Part shown: positions 17,010 through 26,034 of the stretch, in pieces | Numbering within the stretch: position 1 is the stretch's first letter | How the letters are laid out: each line of letters begins with the position of its first letter | NCBI RefSeq assembly: GCF_039794105.1 | Contig: NZ_JBDIWA010000003.1 | Coordinates: 62,001 to 126,000, forward strand | DNA length: 64,000 bases | Origin: Kuenenia sp039794105 | GTDB lineage: Bacteria > Planctomycetota > Brocadiia > Brocadiales > Brocadiaceae | Direction of reading: 5' to 3' | Program-made: the position numbers and the translations under genes | Notes under the pieces: model-generated | Database searches by the model: none | What the model saw: the letters and a program-made list of their open reading frames with translations, nothing else | What the model was told of the DNA's origin: nothing

Positions 17010-17223
17010 TCCTTTCTCCTTGCAGATTATATTTATCCATTACTAAAATACTTCAATTGAGGCCAAAAAAGCTTAATTTCAAAATAAAATAATAAAAATT
17101 ATTTTATTTATTCAATAATAATAAAAAGAAAATTATTTTACACGTAAAAATTGAATTTTATCTTACATTAAATTAAAGACGCTATGTCCGAAGGATAGAC
17201 ATTGAATTGAATTGAATTGAAAC

Positions 17224-17264
17224 AAAAAAAGCCACACAACGATTATTACTTTTCATTGCGTGGC
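17224..17264 (-). terminator. orphan intrinsic terminator
   Basis: Read on the minus strand: GCCACGCAA, a loop, TTGTGTGGC (one mismatch) and then seven T. This is a textbook terminator, but no recognised gene ends just before it; only a doubtful 65-codon frame (17265-17462) does. It may serve a small RNA or be left from a lost gene. Confidence 0.6.
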
Positions 17265-17383
17265 CTATCCTTTGACAGGCAAAATAAAACATTGCCCCTC
17301 TCGTTTCTGCCCCCAACCTTTTGCCATTAGGTATGCTATATAAAAAATCCATGAAGTCAAACTAAAAAATAGCATAAAAACGC

Positions 17384-17435
17384 AACTATTCAGCATAAAC
17401 ATTACACGACTCCCGGCGGGTTCAGGTTTGCAAAA
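17384..17435. repeat. dispersed family A, partial copy
   Basis: Contains ATTCAGCATAAACATTACAC followed by GACTCCCGGCGGGTTCAGG and TTTGCAAA, matching the right end of the element at 53315-53699 in reverse. Confidence 0.75.
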
Positions 17436-17618
17436 GGAAATATCATTAGTCAAATTGGTCATTGGCCATTGGTAAATTTGTAGTGAATTTTTTAATCTGT
17501 GTAATCTGTGGTTCCCCTTTTTGTAAGTTTTTCTTTTTGTCCTTTGTGGTTAAACGCTTTTCTGTTGAGGCTTTGCTGCGATATGTAATCAACGGCAGAA
17601 TCGACAATATAGAATGTT

Positions 17619-17670
17619 GGGTTAAAGTTTGCCTGTCTGCGTACACCGTACAGGCAGGCAAACTTTAACC
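17619..17670. repeat. long imperfect hairpin
   Basis: GGTTAAAGTTTGCCTG at the left pairs exactly with CAGGCAAACTTTAACC at the right; the inner part also pairs around a GTAC/GTAC core. Total arm length about 20 bp. Confidence 0.7.
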
Positions 17671-17951
17671 CGCAGGGAAAGCCTTCTAATGGGTGGCCCC
17701 ACATTGCCTGTCCCGTGCGTGGTTGGCCTTTTTTAAATATTGACAATGGAATTGCGGTGTCTATAATGCACACACTATTTTACCCTATAAACTTTTACAT
17801 ATTTAATAAGGGCAATACTTATTGAAAAATCGGAGGTTGAAAATGCTGACAGTAGGGGTGAATTGCATTCGCCTGATGTGATACACGATGCCGGATGCGA
17901 GATACATGAAAATCGTGACTCGTACATCAAATCATGTAGGCTGGATGAAAC

Positions 17952-17999
17952 CTGTCCTGAGCCTGTCGAATGGGCATGCCCTGAGCTTGTCGAACGGGC
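17952..17999. repeat. tandem CCTGAGCCTGTCGAA-type motif
   Basis: Two near-identical 17-20 bp units (CCTGAGCCTGTCGAATGGG and CCTGAGCTTGTCGAACGGG) separated by a short spacer. Related wording (GTTCGACTGAGCTCACGACG) occurs at about 56568 and, reversed, at 49266-49290. I recall such motifs as common dispersed palindromes in other phyla. Confidence 0.6.
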
Positions 18000-18252
18000 G
18001 GAATGCGCCCAACAAATCAGCGATTTACATTCCCCAACTCCAAACTCCCAATCCCTGAATACTAATACACTATTACAGGGCATTGCATTAAAAGAAACGC
18101 TTGTAGACGTAAAAATGAAGGAAATAAAGGGCGAAGATAGGTAAAATGATCAAAAGAAGTGGAAATCCAATATTTCCACGTATGGTGTGGTTGATCTAAG
18201 AGAAGTCTATAAGGGCATATAATTAAAACTCAAGGCATATGGGAATGATTAA

Positions 18253-18300
18253 GACACTTCCCAGATTTCTTGCTTGATCTAGGAAAATAAGGGAAGTGTC
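18253..18300. terminator. possible rubrerythrin terminator
   Basis: A perfect 10-bp stem, GACACTTCCC (18253-18262) with GGGAAGTGTC (18291-18300), lies 33 bases downstream of the rubrerythrin stop. The loop is long and no T-run follows, so it may be an RNA-stability or factor-dependent element. Confidence 0.4.
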
Positions 18301-18332
18301 CCTATATTTATAATAATGATAAAGAAAAATAC

Positions 18333-18872
18333 TTAAGCAAATTTTTCAAATTTTTCTTTAGTAGCGTCGCAAAGAGGGCACGTGTCAGGAGCTTCACCCT
18401 CCAAAGTATAACCGCAAACGGAACACACATGGATCGCATCAAGTTTTGGATCATTATTATTATTCACGGCATCTTTCGCCTTATCAAATAGCTTTTTATG
18501 CATTTTTTCTGTTCCAAAAGCCCATTCAAAACTCCGTTGTGCATCATTTTCCTTCTGAAATTTTGCAACTTCAATATAAACAGGGTACATTTCATTGATT
18601 TCAAACTCTTCCCCCATCAGAGCAAGATCCAGATTCTTTATCGTTTCACCGGGACCGAAAGTAGCAGCACTATTCGCCACAAATCCACCGTTCAAATGTT
18701 TTAATGTTTCATAATGGCTTCTTGCATGAATCGTTTCTGCATGGGCAATTGCCCTGAATAATCGACCGACATTCGGATAGCCTTCTTTATCAGCCAGGCT
18801 CGCAAAATGGGTGTAACGCATAAAGGCCTGACTTTCGCCACCAAAAGCATTAATCATATTCTGTTCTGTCAT
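18333..18872 (-). CDS. rbr: rubrerythrin
   Basis: Cytoplasmic peroxide-reducing di-iron protein of anaerobes. The N-terminal four-helix di-iron domain has the paired ligand motifs GGESQAFMRY and AIAHAETIHARSHYE in the first half, then GEEFEINEMYP and EKMHKKLF in the second. A C-terminal rubredoxin-like domain has CSVCG and CPLC. 179 residues when started at MTEQNM (18870-18872), the usual family start; a start three codons earlier is possible. Just upstream on the same strand lies a Rieske-flavoprotein reductase that could supply electrons. Confidence 0.95.
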   Translation of the reverse strand: MTEQNMINAFGGESQAFMRYTHFASLADKEGYPNVGRLFRAIAHAETIHARSHYETLKHLNGGFVANSAATFGPGETIKNLDLALMGEEFEINEMYPVYIEVAKFQKENDAQRSFEWAFGTEKMHKKLFDKAKDAVNNNNDPKLDAIHVCSVCGYTLEGEAPDTCPLCDATKEKFEKFA

Positions 18873-18930
18873 CTTTCTCATGTGTATTTTCCTCCAGCAG
18901 TTAAATTATCAAAATATGCTAAAAATTTAC

Positions 18931-20529
18931 TTACATAAGGTGATTTTTATAGATGCTTTCCCAATCGACTTCTCCCTTTTTGATCTTTTCAACTGGCGGC
19001 AACATATGCAATCTGATACATTCTTCAATTATGCATAACTCGCGCAACCTGTCCTTGCCCGCAACAGCATGTAATTGATTATTTTTTAAATAGTACATTA
19101 AAAAGGCGTGAGAAAGGTCACCATTAATTATAGTTTCATCCCAATTCTGCGCATGCCCAAGATATGACAGATGAAAATCATACTGTTCCGTCCAAAAGAA
19201 TGGGATTTTATCAAATGTATATCCGGGAGACATCATATTGAGTGCAGCAACAATCCCCTGTTGCTCAGCCATCCGCCAATGCGCAATCCTGATATTTTCA
19301 CCGGTATATTTGTAATCAAAACTTACGATATCTCCAGCGGCAAACAGAGTGCCATCGGCATTTTTCATCCGCATGTATTCATCTACTTTTACACTGGAAT
19401 TGTTATCTAAATACGATTTTGCCAAAATATTTGTATCAGGGCTCACTCCCATACCCAAAATTACCATATCGGCATCTATCTCTGTGCTATCGTCCAATTC
19501 CACCTTCTTGACTTCATTATCACCTTTAAATGCCTTTACTTTTGTATCCAGCCTAAATGTAACACCTTTATCTTCATGAAGACCTTGAATTATTTTGCCC
19601 AGCTCGTATCCCAGAACAGCTTCAAACGGTACGGCCTCCATCTCAACAACTATCACCTCAATGCCTTTTTCTATCAAAATTGCAGTACATTCCAGTCCTA
19701 TAAAACTCGCCCCAACAATGACCAGTTTTTTAGATTTTTCTGCTGCTTCAAAAATTGTATTAGCATCTTCCAGAGTACGGAGTGTAAAAATATTTTTCAA
19801 TGTTGAACCCGGTAAGTCAGGACAGATCGGCGAGCTGCCTGGAGCAATGAGGAGTTTGTCATATTTTATTTGATCATCATAAAATTCAATTACTTTTTTC
19901 TCAGTATTTACAAACTCTGCGTTTTTGCCTAAAAGAAGATCTATCTTTAATTTTCTATAAAAATCTTCATTACGATAGGGAATCCGTCTTAATGTTTTTT
20001 TGTTCTGCAAATACTGTTTACTGAGGATTGTCCTGTCATACGGCAACTGATTTTCTTTCGTAATTAACGTAATTTTTCCATCAAATCCATTCTTTCTTAA
20101 TGTTTCAGCGGCTGCAGCGCCAGCCGCACCTGCCCCTACAATTGCATAATGAGAAGAATTTGAAGGTGAATGTTTGGCAGTCACGTTCGGAAAAGAATTT
20201 TCTCTCGTCTGTGTTTCCGGGAGGTTTACATAAATGTCTTCCCCTTCAATTTCCACATCATATCTGAATATGCCATCCAATCCAGGAGGTTCTTCCAACT
20301 GCCCGCCTTCCAGAGAAAATTTCGCATGATGTAAAGGACAGATGATACTTTTGTCTGATACAATACCCTTAACCAGTCCGGCATTGTGGTGCGAACAGTT
20401 TGTTTCTAATGCATAATATGTACCCTTATGGTTTAGCAAAATGATACTTTTATCATCCAAAGAGATTGTTTTGCTTTCACCTTTTTTCAGGTCGCTTCGT
20501 TTCGCAATTTTAACCCGTTCCGTTTTCAT
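18931..20529 (-). CDS. Rieske-type FAD/NAD(P)H oxidoreductase (AIFM3-like)
   Basis: Fusion of an N-terminal Rieske [2Fe-2S] domain (about 1-105; ligands Cys45, His47, Cys64, His67 in CSHHN and CPLHH) to a pyridine-nucleotide-disulfide reductase-type flavoprotein. The FAD motif GAGAAGAAAAETL starts near residue 131, a second dinucleotide motif VIVGASFIGLE lies in the middle, and GDIVSF near 380 binds FAD. There are 532 residues; a GGAGG lies before the ATG. Likely passes NAD(P)H electrons to an acceptor protein; the adjacent rubrerythrin is a reasonable partner. True partner unknown. Confidence 0.9.
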   Translation of the reverse strand: MKTERVKIAKRSDLKKGESKTISLDDKSIILLNHKGTYYALETNCSHHNAGLVKGIVSDKSIICPLHHAKFSLEGGQLEEPPGLDGIFRYDVEIEGEDIYVNLPETQTRENSFPNVTAKHSPSNSSHYAIVGAGAAGAAAAETLRKNGFDGKITLITKENQLPYDRTILSKQYLQNKKTLRRIPYRNEDFYRKLKIDLLLGKNAEFVNTEKKVIEFYDDQIKYDKLLIAPGSSPICPDLPGSTLKNIFTLRTLEDANTIFEAAEKSKKLVIVGASFIGLECTAILIEKGIEVIVVEMEAVPFEAVLGYELGKIIQGLHEDKGVTFRLDTKVKAFKGDNEVKKVELDDSTEIDADMVILGMGVSPDTNILAKSYLDNNSSVKVDEYMRMKNADGTLFAAGDIVSFDYKYTGENIRIAHWRMAEQQGIVAALNMMSPGYTFDKIPFFWTEQYDFHLSYLGHAQNWDETIINGDLSHAFLMYYLKNNQLHAVAGKDRLRELCIIEECIRLHMLPPVEKIKKGEVDWESIYKNHLM

Positions 20530-20771
20530 AATTCCTCCGTTGATTTTTAGATCAGGCCTTCGGCAGCTAGAAACAATTAAACGTTTTCCACCATGATGGG
20601 TGGGACTGGGAGATAGAGATAGAGAAACCAGTATCTTTTATCCCCCCTCAGAACTCACCCTATCAAGGTGAATTAATTAGTATAAATTCCCATCTCGATA
20701 AACATGGAAATGTTTATCTTTTCATAAAAAGGAAAACAAATGATTACAAATAATAACCTAAAACGGCATGA
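20530..20771. other. gap before Rieske gene
   Basis: No gene. Holds a GATAGAGATAGAGA microsatellite and a 9-bp hairpin, GATAAACAT/ATGTTTATC (about 20697-20718), followed on the plus strand by TTTTC. Confidence 0.4.
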
Positions 20772-21061
20772 TTAATCTTTAAATTTTGCCATTGCATTGC
20801 TGAGAGCAGACTTAAGTGCTTCCCAAGCTGTTTATGATCCTGCTTTTATATCCTCCCAGGATTCATCTGCTGCGGATTTGAGTTGTTGGAGCTTGCCTTG
20901 CAATGCTTTATAGTCGTTTTCCAATGAATTGATGTTCTTATAGTATTCTATCTTTATTTCTGCATTTGCCTTGTCCGCTTTGGCCTTTAATTCTCAATCT
21001 TTGATCTCCATTCTCTTAGTTGTGCATCTAACTTTTCTTTATATGCATTTCTCTTATCCAT
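20772..21061 (-). pseudogene. broken sll1863-type stress coiled-coil protein
   Basis: A good ribosome-binding site (GAGGAG) and ATG (21059-21061) open a frame MDKRNAYKEKLDAQLREW that hits TAA after 24 codons. Restoring one lost base at about 20988-20994 gives a continuing coiled coil (KAKADKANAEIKIEYYKNI, KLQQLKSAADESWEDIKAG), which is then cut by a second TAA before TAWEALKSALSNAM. The order and wording fit the small coiled-coil stress-response family of about 95 residues. Two independent lesions make this a pseudogene, barring sequencing error. Neighbours are other tiny stress-type proteins. Confidence 0.75.
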
Positions 21062-21098
21062 AATAAATCTCCTCTTTCTAAATACGCCTGATTAAAAA

Positions 21099-21200
21099 TT
21101 AAATGAGCAAAATTACCAGGATAAATCCCAAAGAACCGCTTGGATAAAACCCCCAACTTATACTATAGGGGCCACGTCGGTTCAGTATCGTTCTTAACAA
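21099..21200 (-). CDS. DUF3309-like tiny membrane protein, 33 aa
   Basis: AAAAGGAG precedes a TTG start (21198-21200). The product has GPYSISWGFYPSGSLGFILV, which resembles the second half of the DUF3309 family (tryptophan/glycine stretch followed by a hydrophobic helix). It lacks most of the first hydrophobic helix, so it may be a shortened or decayed member. Same strand as the broken coiled-coil gene and the DUF1328-type gene. Confidence 0.5.
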   Translation of the reverse strand: MLRTILNRRGPYSISWGFYPSGSLGFILVILLI

Positions 21201-21276
21201 TTTATATCTCCTTTTAAAATGGTATAAGATGAAACATATTTTGCTTTTTCACACCTTGAAAGTCTGAAAAAATATT

Positions 21277-21453
21277 TCAAACCGGTGGTCTTCGCCTCCC
21301 GAATAATCCGGCTATCAAAAAGAAGATAAAGACAACGATAAAAATAAAGAACAATATCTTTGCTATCCCTGCCGACGCAGCCGCCAACCCGCCAAAACCT
21401 AAAAAAGCAGCAACAATTGAAATGATAAAAAAAACCAAAGCCCAGTAAAGCAT
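21277..21453 (-). CDS. DUF1328-type small membrane protein, 58 aa
   Basis: AAGGAG at good distance precedes ATG (21451-21453). The protein has two hydrophobic helices: MLYWALVFFIISIVAAFLG then a Gly/Ala turn (GGLAAASAGIAK) and IVVFIFFLIAGLFG, ending with basic RRR. This is the pattern of the YtjA/DUF1328 family, often found beside stress genes. Function unknown. Here it lies with a DUF3309-like gene and a broken coiled-coil gene. Confidence 0.82.
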   Translation of the reverse strand: MLYWALVFFIISIVAAFLGFGGLAAASAGIAKILFFIFIVVFIFFLIAGLFGRRRPPV

Positions 21454-21603
21454 TGTATTATCTCCTTCATTTTAAAAAAAAGATTTAAATAACGATTTTT
21501 ACAGTTTTCATGCAAAAAACGCTTAACTGCAAATGGGAAAAATACGTTTATCAAAAATGCACCTGTTGTAAGAATACCTGACAAAAAAATTGACTGACGC
21601 AGG

Positions 21604-22566
21604 CTACCATTGTTTTGTTTTGTCGCTATCTTCATCAAATAACTTGCCCGTCGCAAGAAGGTTTTGAATTGTTTCCTGATAATACGGCTTTCCCCTGCTT
21701 GCAAGGGAACCGGGAAACGTTGCAAGCGTTATATCTGCACATGATTCTGTAAATTCATTCAGTACAATTGCACACCGTTGGTCATACGACAGGGTAACAT
21801 TATGAATCATAGGAAAATCGAAAAGGCTTACCCAAAACTCGGTAGTTTTTTTATCGACTTCCGTAGCATTCTCCTTTATCGTCCTGACTTCCAGCCTGAG
21901 TAATATTTCTTTTGATTCGATGTTGACTTTTATTACACTCGTTTTATAGTTTCTCTCGATACCTTCTACTATAAGGCTATCTTCTTCTAACTGAAGGGAC
22001 CCATGGCTTTGTTCAAGCCGTTCAATATCAACAATTCGCGAAAATTTATCGCCGGCTCCTTCCAAAATCAACATCTGCTTTTCAATTATTATCTGTGCAG
22101 TTTGATACAAACGCGTTAAATACTCTTTATGCATACTATCGGATAGAGAAGAAACAGACATTTTTTCTTTCATATATTCAAAAAAAGGTTTCAGATTAAA
22201 ACTTTCATGGAAATTATTTGCAATAAGTTCAAAATTTAACATTTGCTCATTCAGTTTAAACGTATCAGCTTCAGAAAATATTTTTATACTTGAATTGAAC
22301 AGATATTCACGCAATTTATTTTCCGCTTCTTCTTGTTTCCTCATAATACCTGAGTAGACTTGAATTGCTTCCATGGTGAGTACTCCTCTTTCTGTAAGTG
22401 CTTTAGCAGCCGCCCGTTCCTTTAAATAATTGGAGCCTAAATATGCGGAAACAAGGATAGCCGTTGCAACAAAAAGGCTTCCACATGGCCCGATATAACA
22501 GCTGATAAGCCTTTCTCCCCTGCTACAGTATTGAATATTCTTCTCTTCTTCTTTCTCATCTTCCAT
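21604..22566 (-). CDS. single-pass membrane protein, paralogue 1
   Basis: Unknown family. 320 residues: a short charged N-terminus, one membrane helix (about 27-47, GPCGSLFVATAILVSAYLG), then a large probably periplasmic part that starts with a helical segment and ends in a conserved block (DFPMIHNVTL, DQRCAIVLNEFTESCADITL, FPGSLA, GKPYYQ, IQNLLATGKLFDED). It is clearly paralogous along its length to the protein at 22751-23707, with the C-terminal block most conserved. A gap of 184 bases separates the pair; both follow the triple P460-like lipoprotein gene and probably belong to its operon. No catalytic motif seen. Confidence 0.75.
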   Translation of the reverse strand: MEDEKEEEKNIQYCSRGERLISCYIGPCGSLFVATAILVSAYLGSNYLKERAAAKALTERGVLTMEAIQVYSGIMRKQEEAENKLREYLFNSSIKIFSEADTFKLNEQMLNFELIANNFHESFNLKPFFEYMKEKMSVSSLSDSMHKEYLTRLYQTAQIIIEKQMLILEGAGDKFSRIVDIERLEQSHGSLQLEEDSLIVEGIERNYKTSVIKVNIESKEILLRLEVRTIKENATEVDKKTTEFWVSLFDFPMIHNVTLSYDQRCAIVLNEFTESCADITLATFPGSLASRGKPYYQETIQNLLATGKLFDEDSDKTKQW

Positions 22567-22750
22567 GCTTATTTTCTCTGTATAAAGGAATCAACATCCT
22601 TTTATCTTACAACCCCACATGAATAGGTTATGTTTCAAAATAAATAACGTTGGTTTTGAAAAAGGCATTTCTATTACCATTATTTCTCCAGAAAATCGTT
22701 ACGTTTTTTTATACACTTTTCCAACAAAATACTTTGTTCATATTATAAGG

Positions 22751-23707
22751 CTACCAAAGTTCTTTGTTGATATTTTCATCAAATAATTTTCCTGTTACTA
22801 GAAGGTTTTGAATCACATCCTGATAATAGGGTTTTCCCCTTACGGCCAAAGAACCGGGGAATGTTACCAGTGTGATATCCGCACATGATTCTGTAAATTC
22901 ATTCAATACAATTGCACACCGTTGGTCATGTGCCAGGGTAACATTATGAATCATAGGAAAATTAAAATAATCTAACCTATACTCAGAAATTATTGTATTA
23001 ACGTCTTCTGAAGATTTTTTCTGTGTTCTTATTTCCAACCTGATCAACATTTCTTTTAATTTATCGTTCGCTTTTCGTACATAAATTTTATAGTTTCTCT
23101 TTATCCCTTCTACAACAAGACTTTCTTCTTCTAGTTGAAGACTTCCCTGAATTTGCCCCAGCCTTTCCAAATCCACCATTCTGGAAAATTTCTCACCCTC
23201 TCCTTCTAAAACCATCATTTGCTTTTTCATTATCGATTTTGCTGTAGCATATAAACGAGTTAAATATGTTTCTTTCGGGTCATATACCGAAGAAACTGGT
23301 ATTTGTTCTCTTATAAAACGAAAAAAAGGTTTCAAATTAAAAGTTTCATGGAAGTTTAAAGCAAGAAGTTCCAAATTTAATATTTGTTCTTCAAGTTTAT
23401 AGGTGTCCGGCATAGAAAACACTTTCATACTTGAATTAAACATATCTTTACGCAATCTATTTTCCGCCTCTTCTTGTTCTCTCATCATATTGGAGTAAAT
23501 CTGTATTGCCTCCATGGTGAGTACACCCTTTTCTGAACGTGCTTTAGCAGATGCCTGCTCCTTTAAATAATTGGAACCTAAATATCCTGAAATAAGTATT
23601 GCAGTTGCAATAATCAGGCTTCCACATGGCCCTAGATAACGGGTAGTAAACTTTTCAAATTTAGTACCCAAATATTTTTCTTTTTTAGCTTTTTCTTGCT
23701 CCTCCAT
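22751..23707 (-). CDS. single-pass membrane protein, paralogue 2
   Basis: 318 residues with the same plan as its downstream paralogue: charged N-terminus, membrane helix (about 28-48, GPCGSLIIATAILISGYLG), helical stalk starting SNYLKEQASAKARSEKGVLTM, and the C-terminal block DFPMIHNVTL-type to LFDEN. Two Cys in this block (QRC and ESC) are kept in both copies. Two bases separate it from the upstream small exported protein, so it is co-translated with it. Unknown function; the conservation suggests a docking or assembly domain outside the cytoplasmic membrane. Confidence 0.78.
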   Translation of the reverse strand: MEEQEKAKKEKYLGTKFEKFTTRYLGPCGSLIIATAILISGYLGSNYLKEQASAKARSEKGVLTMEAIQIYSNMMREQEEAENRLRKDMFNSSMKVFSMPDTYKLEEQILNLELLALNFHETFNLKPFFRFIREQIPVSSVYDPKETYLTRLYATAKSIMKKQMMVLEGEGEKFSRMVDLERLGQIQGSLQLEEESLVVEGIKRNYKIYVRKANDKLKEMLIRLEIRTQKKSSEDVNTIISEYRLDYFNFPMIHNVTLAHDQRCAIVLNEFTESCADITLVTFPGSLAVRGKPYYQDVIQNLLVTGKLFDENINKELW

Positions 23708-23709
23708 GC

Positions 23710-24048
23710 TTATCTTCTCCTTACAAGGAAAGAACCGTTTTTTTCTTCTAAAACGAAATCATATTGGATCGCATTCTCATAGATATATATTAAAATCGGT
23801 TCTGACATTAATTCTTCATTCCGTATTATAAGAAGGCCACGTCCTTTCCCCGGCACATATAATGAATAGGATCCATATTTTGCACATTTTGAAGAGTAAG
23901 TCTTTCCGGATGTTAACATTTCGAGTTCTATCTCTGACCCTTCTGCTATAGGCTTTCCATCTTTTTTTATTGTTCCGTAAATTTCTCCTGAAAAAGCAAT
24001 AGTAGTATTAAGCAACAGAAACAATATAACTATTAAATATTTTTTCAT
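23710..24048 (-). CDS. small exported beta-rich protein
   Basis: Signal peptide MKKYLIVILFLLLNTTIAFSG (start chosen at 24046-24048, where AAGGA is correctly placed; a TTG eight codons earlier is possible). The mature part of about 90 residues reads GEIYGTIKKDGKPIAEG...YSLYVPGKGRG, the pattern of a carboxypeptidase-regulatory-like beta-sandwich. It lies between the triheme lipoprotein gene and the paralogous membrane proteins, with tight spacing on both sides. Probably a binding or structural module of the same envelope assembly. Confidence 0.72.
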   Translation of the reverse strand: MKKYLIVILFLLLNTTIAFSGEIYGTIKKDGKPIAEGSEIELEMLTSGKTYSSKCAKYGSYSLYVPGKGRGLLIIRNEELMSEPILIYIYENAIQYDFVLEEKNGSFLVRRR

Positions 24049-24084
24049 TCCCGATTCCTTCATTGCCTCCAAATGCTTAATCGA

Positions 24085-25800
24085 TTAGTAGGTATGCATT
24101 AATTTTAAAGGAGTTGTCATGATATAATCATTACTTGTCTGTGCCCCATGGCATTTAATACATAGTGACAGCTTACCGGCCAGCTTGATGGTCTTCGTCT
24201 CTCCGCCTTCTTCTTTCTCTATGACCATAACGTCACCATTCGGTTCATATTTAATCCAGAACCAATCCTTCGCATCAGGATCAAAACCTTTTATTTTCTG
24301 CATTACCGTTATAGAATCAATGTTTTTATCCTTTCTATAATTCTCTTTAATTATTATCGCACCTGGTTGTAATTCACCTTTCTTATGTTTAATTGCCTCA
24401 TGGGCGAGATCGTTTACATATGTGGTAAGCCAAAACCCATGTGGTTCTGTTCCTTCATAAAAAGCACTTTTCCCGGGCCACATTTTCCAGTTTTCCCGAT
24501 ACTTTTCATTTTGCATTCTTTCCCATAGTTCTTTCGCCATTAATTCATAAACAGGCTCAGTTCCTTCCGGTTTTTCCTCTGTTATTTCTTTTTTTGTAAT
24601 ACCTTTTACAAAACTTGTATAAATATAATCATTAAGAAACTGGTTTTTGTGACAAGAAATGCAGTTATCGACTTTACCAGCCAAAGAAATAGTTTTCCCA
24701 TATTTTTCTTCAGTCATTATTGCACCATTTGGTTTAAATTTGATCCAAAACCAATCATTGTTTTCCGGATTAAAACCTTTTATCTTCTTCATTACGGTAA
24801 TGTATTCCAAACTTTTATCAAACATATAGTTTTCAGTAACGATAACAGCATCAAAAGGCATGGACTCTTTCTTATTTACAATAGAATCATAAGCCACTTC
24901 ATTTACATACGTGTTCAATAAAGTCCCATGTGGATCAATTCCATTATAGAAAGCCTCTTTATCTGGCCACATTTTCCAACTTTCCTGGTAATTGTCACTC
25001 TTCATTTTATCCCAGATTTCAATAGCCATCCTCTCTGTATTCATAATTTCTTCTTCTTTCTTTTTTGTCTCGCTTATTTCCTGCTCTATGTCAATAATTG
25101 GACTTGTATAAATATAATCATTGTCGGTTTGCAAACTATGACATTCTATACAATTAGCAACTTTTCCCGCCAACTTTAATGCCTTATTATCTTTTTTAAC
25201 AGTTGTAATTTCACCATCAGTTTCATATTTTACCCAAAACCAATCATTCGCAAGCGGATTGAAGCCTTTTGTTTTCTGCATTACTGTTAAAAATGTAATA
25301 TGCCTATCTGATGTATAATTCTCAGTAATGATTATGGAACCAACAGGCAGCTTTCCTTTCTTATTTTTAATTGCTTCATAAGCAATATCATTAACATAGG
25401 TAGTTAGCAATTCCCCATGTGGTTCCCTTCCTTTATAAAAGTCTTGCGTATCAGGCCATAGCTTCCAATTTAATTTGTAATTCTCTTTGTGTATCGTATC
25501 CCAAAGTTCCTTTGCTTTCCCCTCAGCATCTGTTATTATCATTTCCGTTTTTTCTGTTTCAGGCAATCCTTTCTCCGTCTCCAAAGATGTTCCTTCTCCT
25601 GTAATTCCGGTCTTTTCTTTTTCAGAAACGTATGGTGATTTCTCTTTAGCAGACTCAGGTGTACTTTTTTCAACCGTTTCTGTTGATTCTTCAGGTTTGT
25701 ATCCCTTACCTATCTTTTTACATCCTATTATGGGGAAAAAACCAATTGCAATTACAACTAATAATGATAATAAATATTTTTTCACTTTTATCCCTCTCAT
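24085..25800 (-). CDS. triheme lipoprotein with three cytochrome P460-like units
   Basis: 571 residues. Signal peptide with lipobox FPIIGC (lipid Cys27), then a Glu/Lys/Ser/Thr-rich linker to about 90, then three repeats of about 165 residues. Each repeat has LW...WP...FY.G..PHG, TYVN..A...I..KKG, GSIIITENY-type strand, VMQK.KGF.P...DWFW.K and a heme motif followed by DYIYT: CIECH 217-221, CISCH 380-384, CIKCH 547-551. This is the order I recall for the cytochrome P460 family; members oxidise hydroxylamine or handle NO, but others are of unknown role. The Lys that crosslinks heme in true P460 cannot be assigned by eye. First gene of a four-gene envelope operon. Confidence 0.8.
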   Translation of the reverse strand: MRGIKVKKYLLSLLVVIAIGFFPIIGCKKIGKGYKPEESTETVEKSTPESAKEKSPYVSEKEKTGITGEGTSLETEKGLPETEKTEMIITDAEGKAKELWDTIHKENYKLNWKLWPDTQDFYKGREPHGELLTTYVNDIAYEAIKNKKGKLPVGSIIITENYTSDRHITFLTVMQKTKGFNPLANDWFWVKYETDGEITTVKKDNKALKLAGKVANCIECHSLQTDNDYIYTSPIIDIEQEISETKKKEEEIMNTERMAIEIWDKMKSDNYQESWKMWPDKEAFYNGIDPHGTLLNTYVNEVAYDSIVNKKESMPFDAVIVTENYMFDKSLEYITVMKKIKGFNPENNDWFWIKFKPNGAIMTEEKYGKTISLAGKVDNCISCHKNQFLNDYIYTSFVKGITKKEITEEKPEGTEPVYELMAKELWERMQNEKYRENWKMWPGKSAFYEGTEPHGFWLTTYVNDLAHEAIKHKKGELQPGAIIIKENYRKDKNIDSITVMQKIKGFDPDAKDWFWIKYEPNGDVMVIEKEEGGETKTIKLAGKLSLCIKCHGAQTSNDYIMTTPLKLMHTY

Positions 25801-26034
25801 TAATTTTTTGATTTAATTTTAGTTTGCATTCTTCGTCATATGACAAAATATTTTAGTAAACTGTATCAATTTACTGCATACACATTTCAGTAGTACTGTT
25901 TTGCTTCTCATTTAATTTACCTCGCACATCATCATGTCTTTGATGTAGATCTTCAATTATTTTATTATTTGTAACTATTCAGCGTAAACAATTCACGGCT
26001 CCTTCCCAAACAGATACTTCAATATGTTCAGTAC

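Larger units (their letters stand above)
17010..18332. other. intergenic stretch with repeats and hairpins
   Basis: No convincing gene. AT-rich DNA upstream of por (17040-17170), a four-fold ATTGA tandem (about 17203-17220), a minus-strand terminator (17224-17264), part of dispersed family A (17384-17435), the motif AATCTGTGTAATCTGTGG near 17495, a long hairpin (17619-17670) and two tandem copies of a CCTGAGC(C/T)TGTCGAA-type motif (about 17952-17999). Confidence 0.7.

Noticed and set aside
17265..17462. 65-codon minus frame ending at the orphan terminator
   Set aside because: Its first third is translated family A repeat; the rest is a short hydrophobic string. The terminator position is suggestive but not enough.
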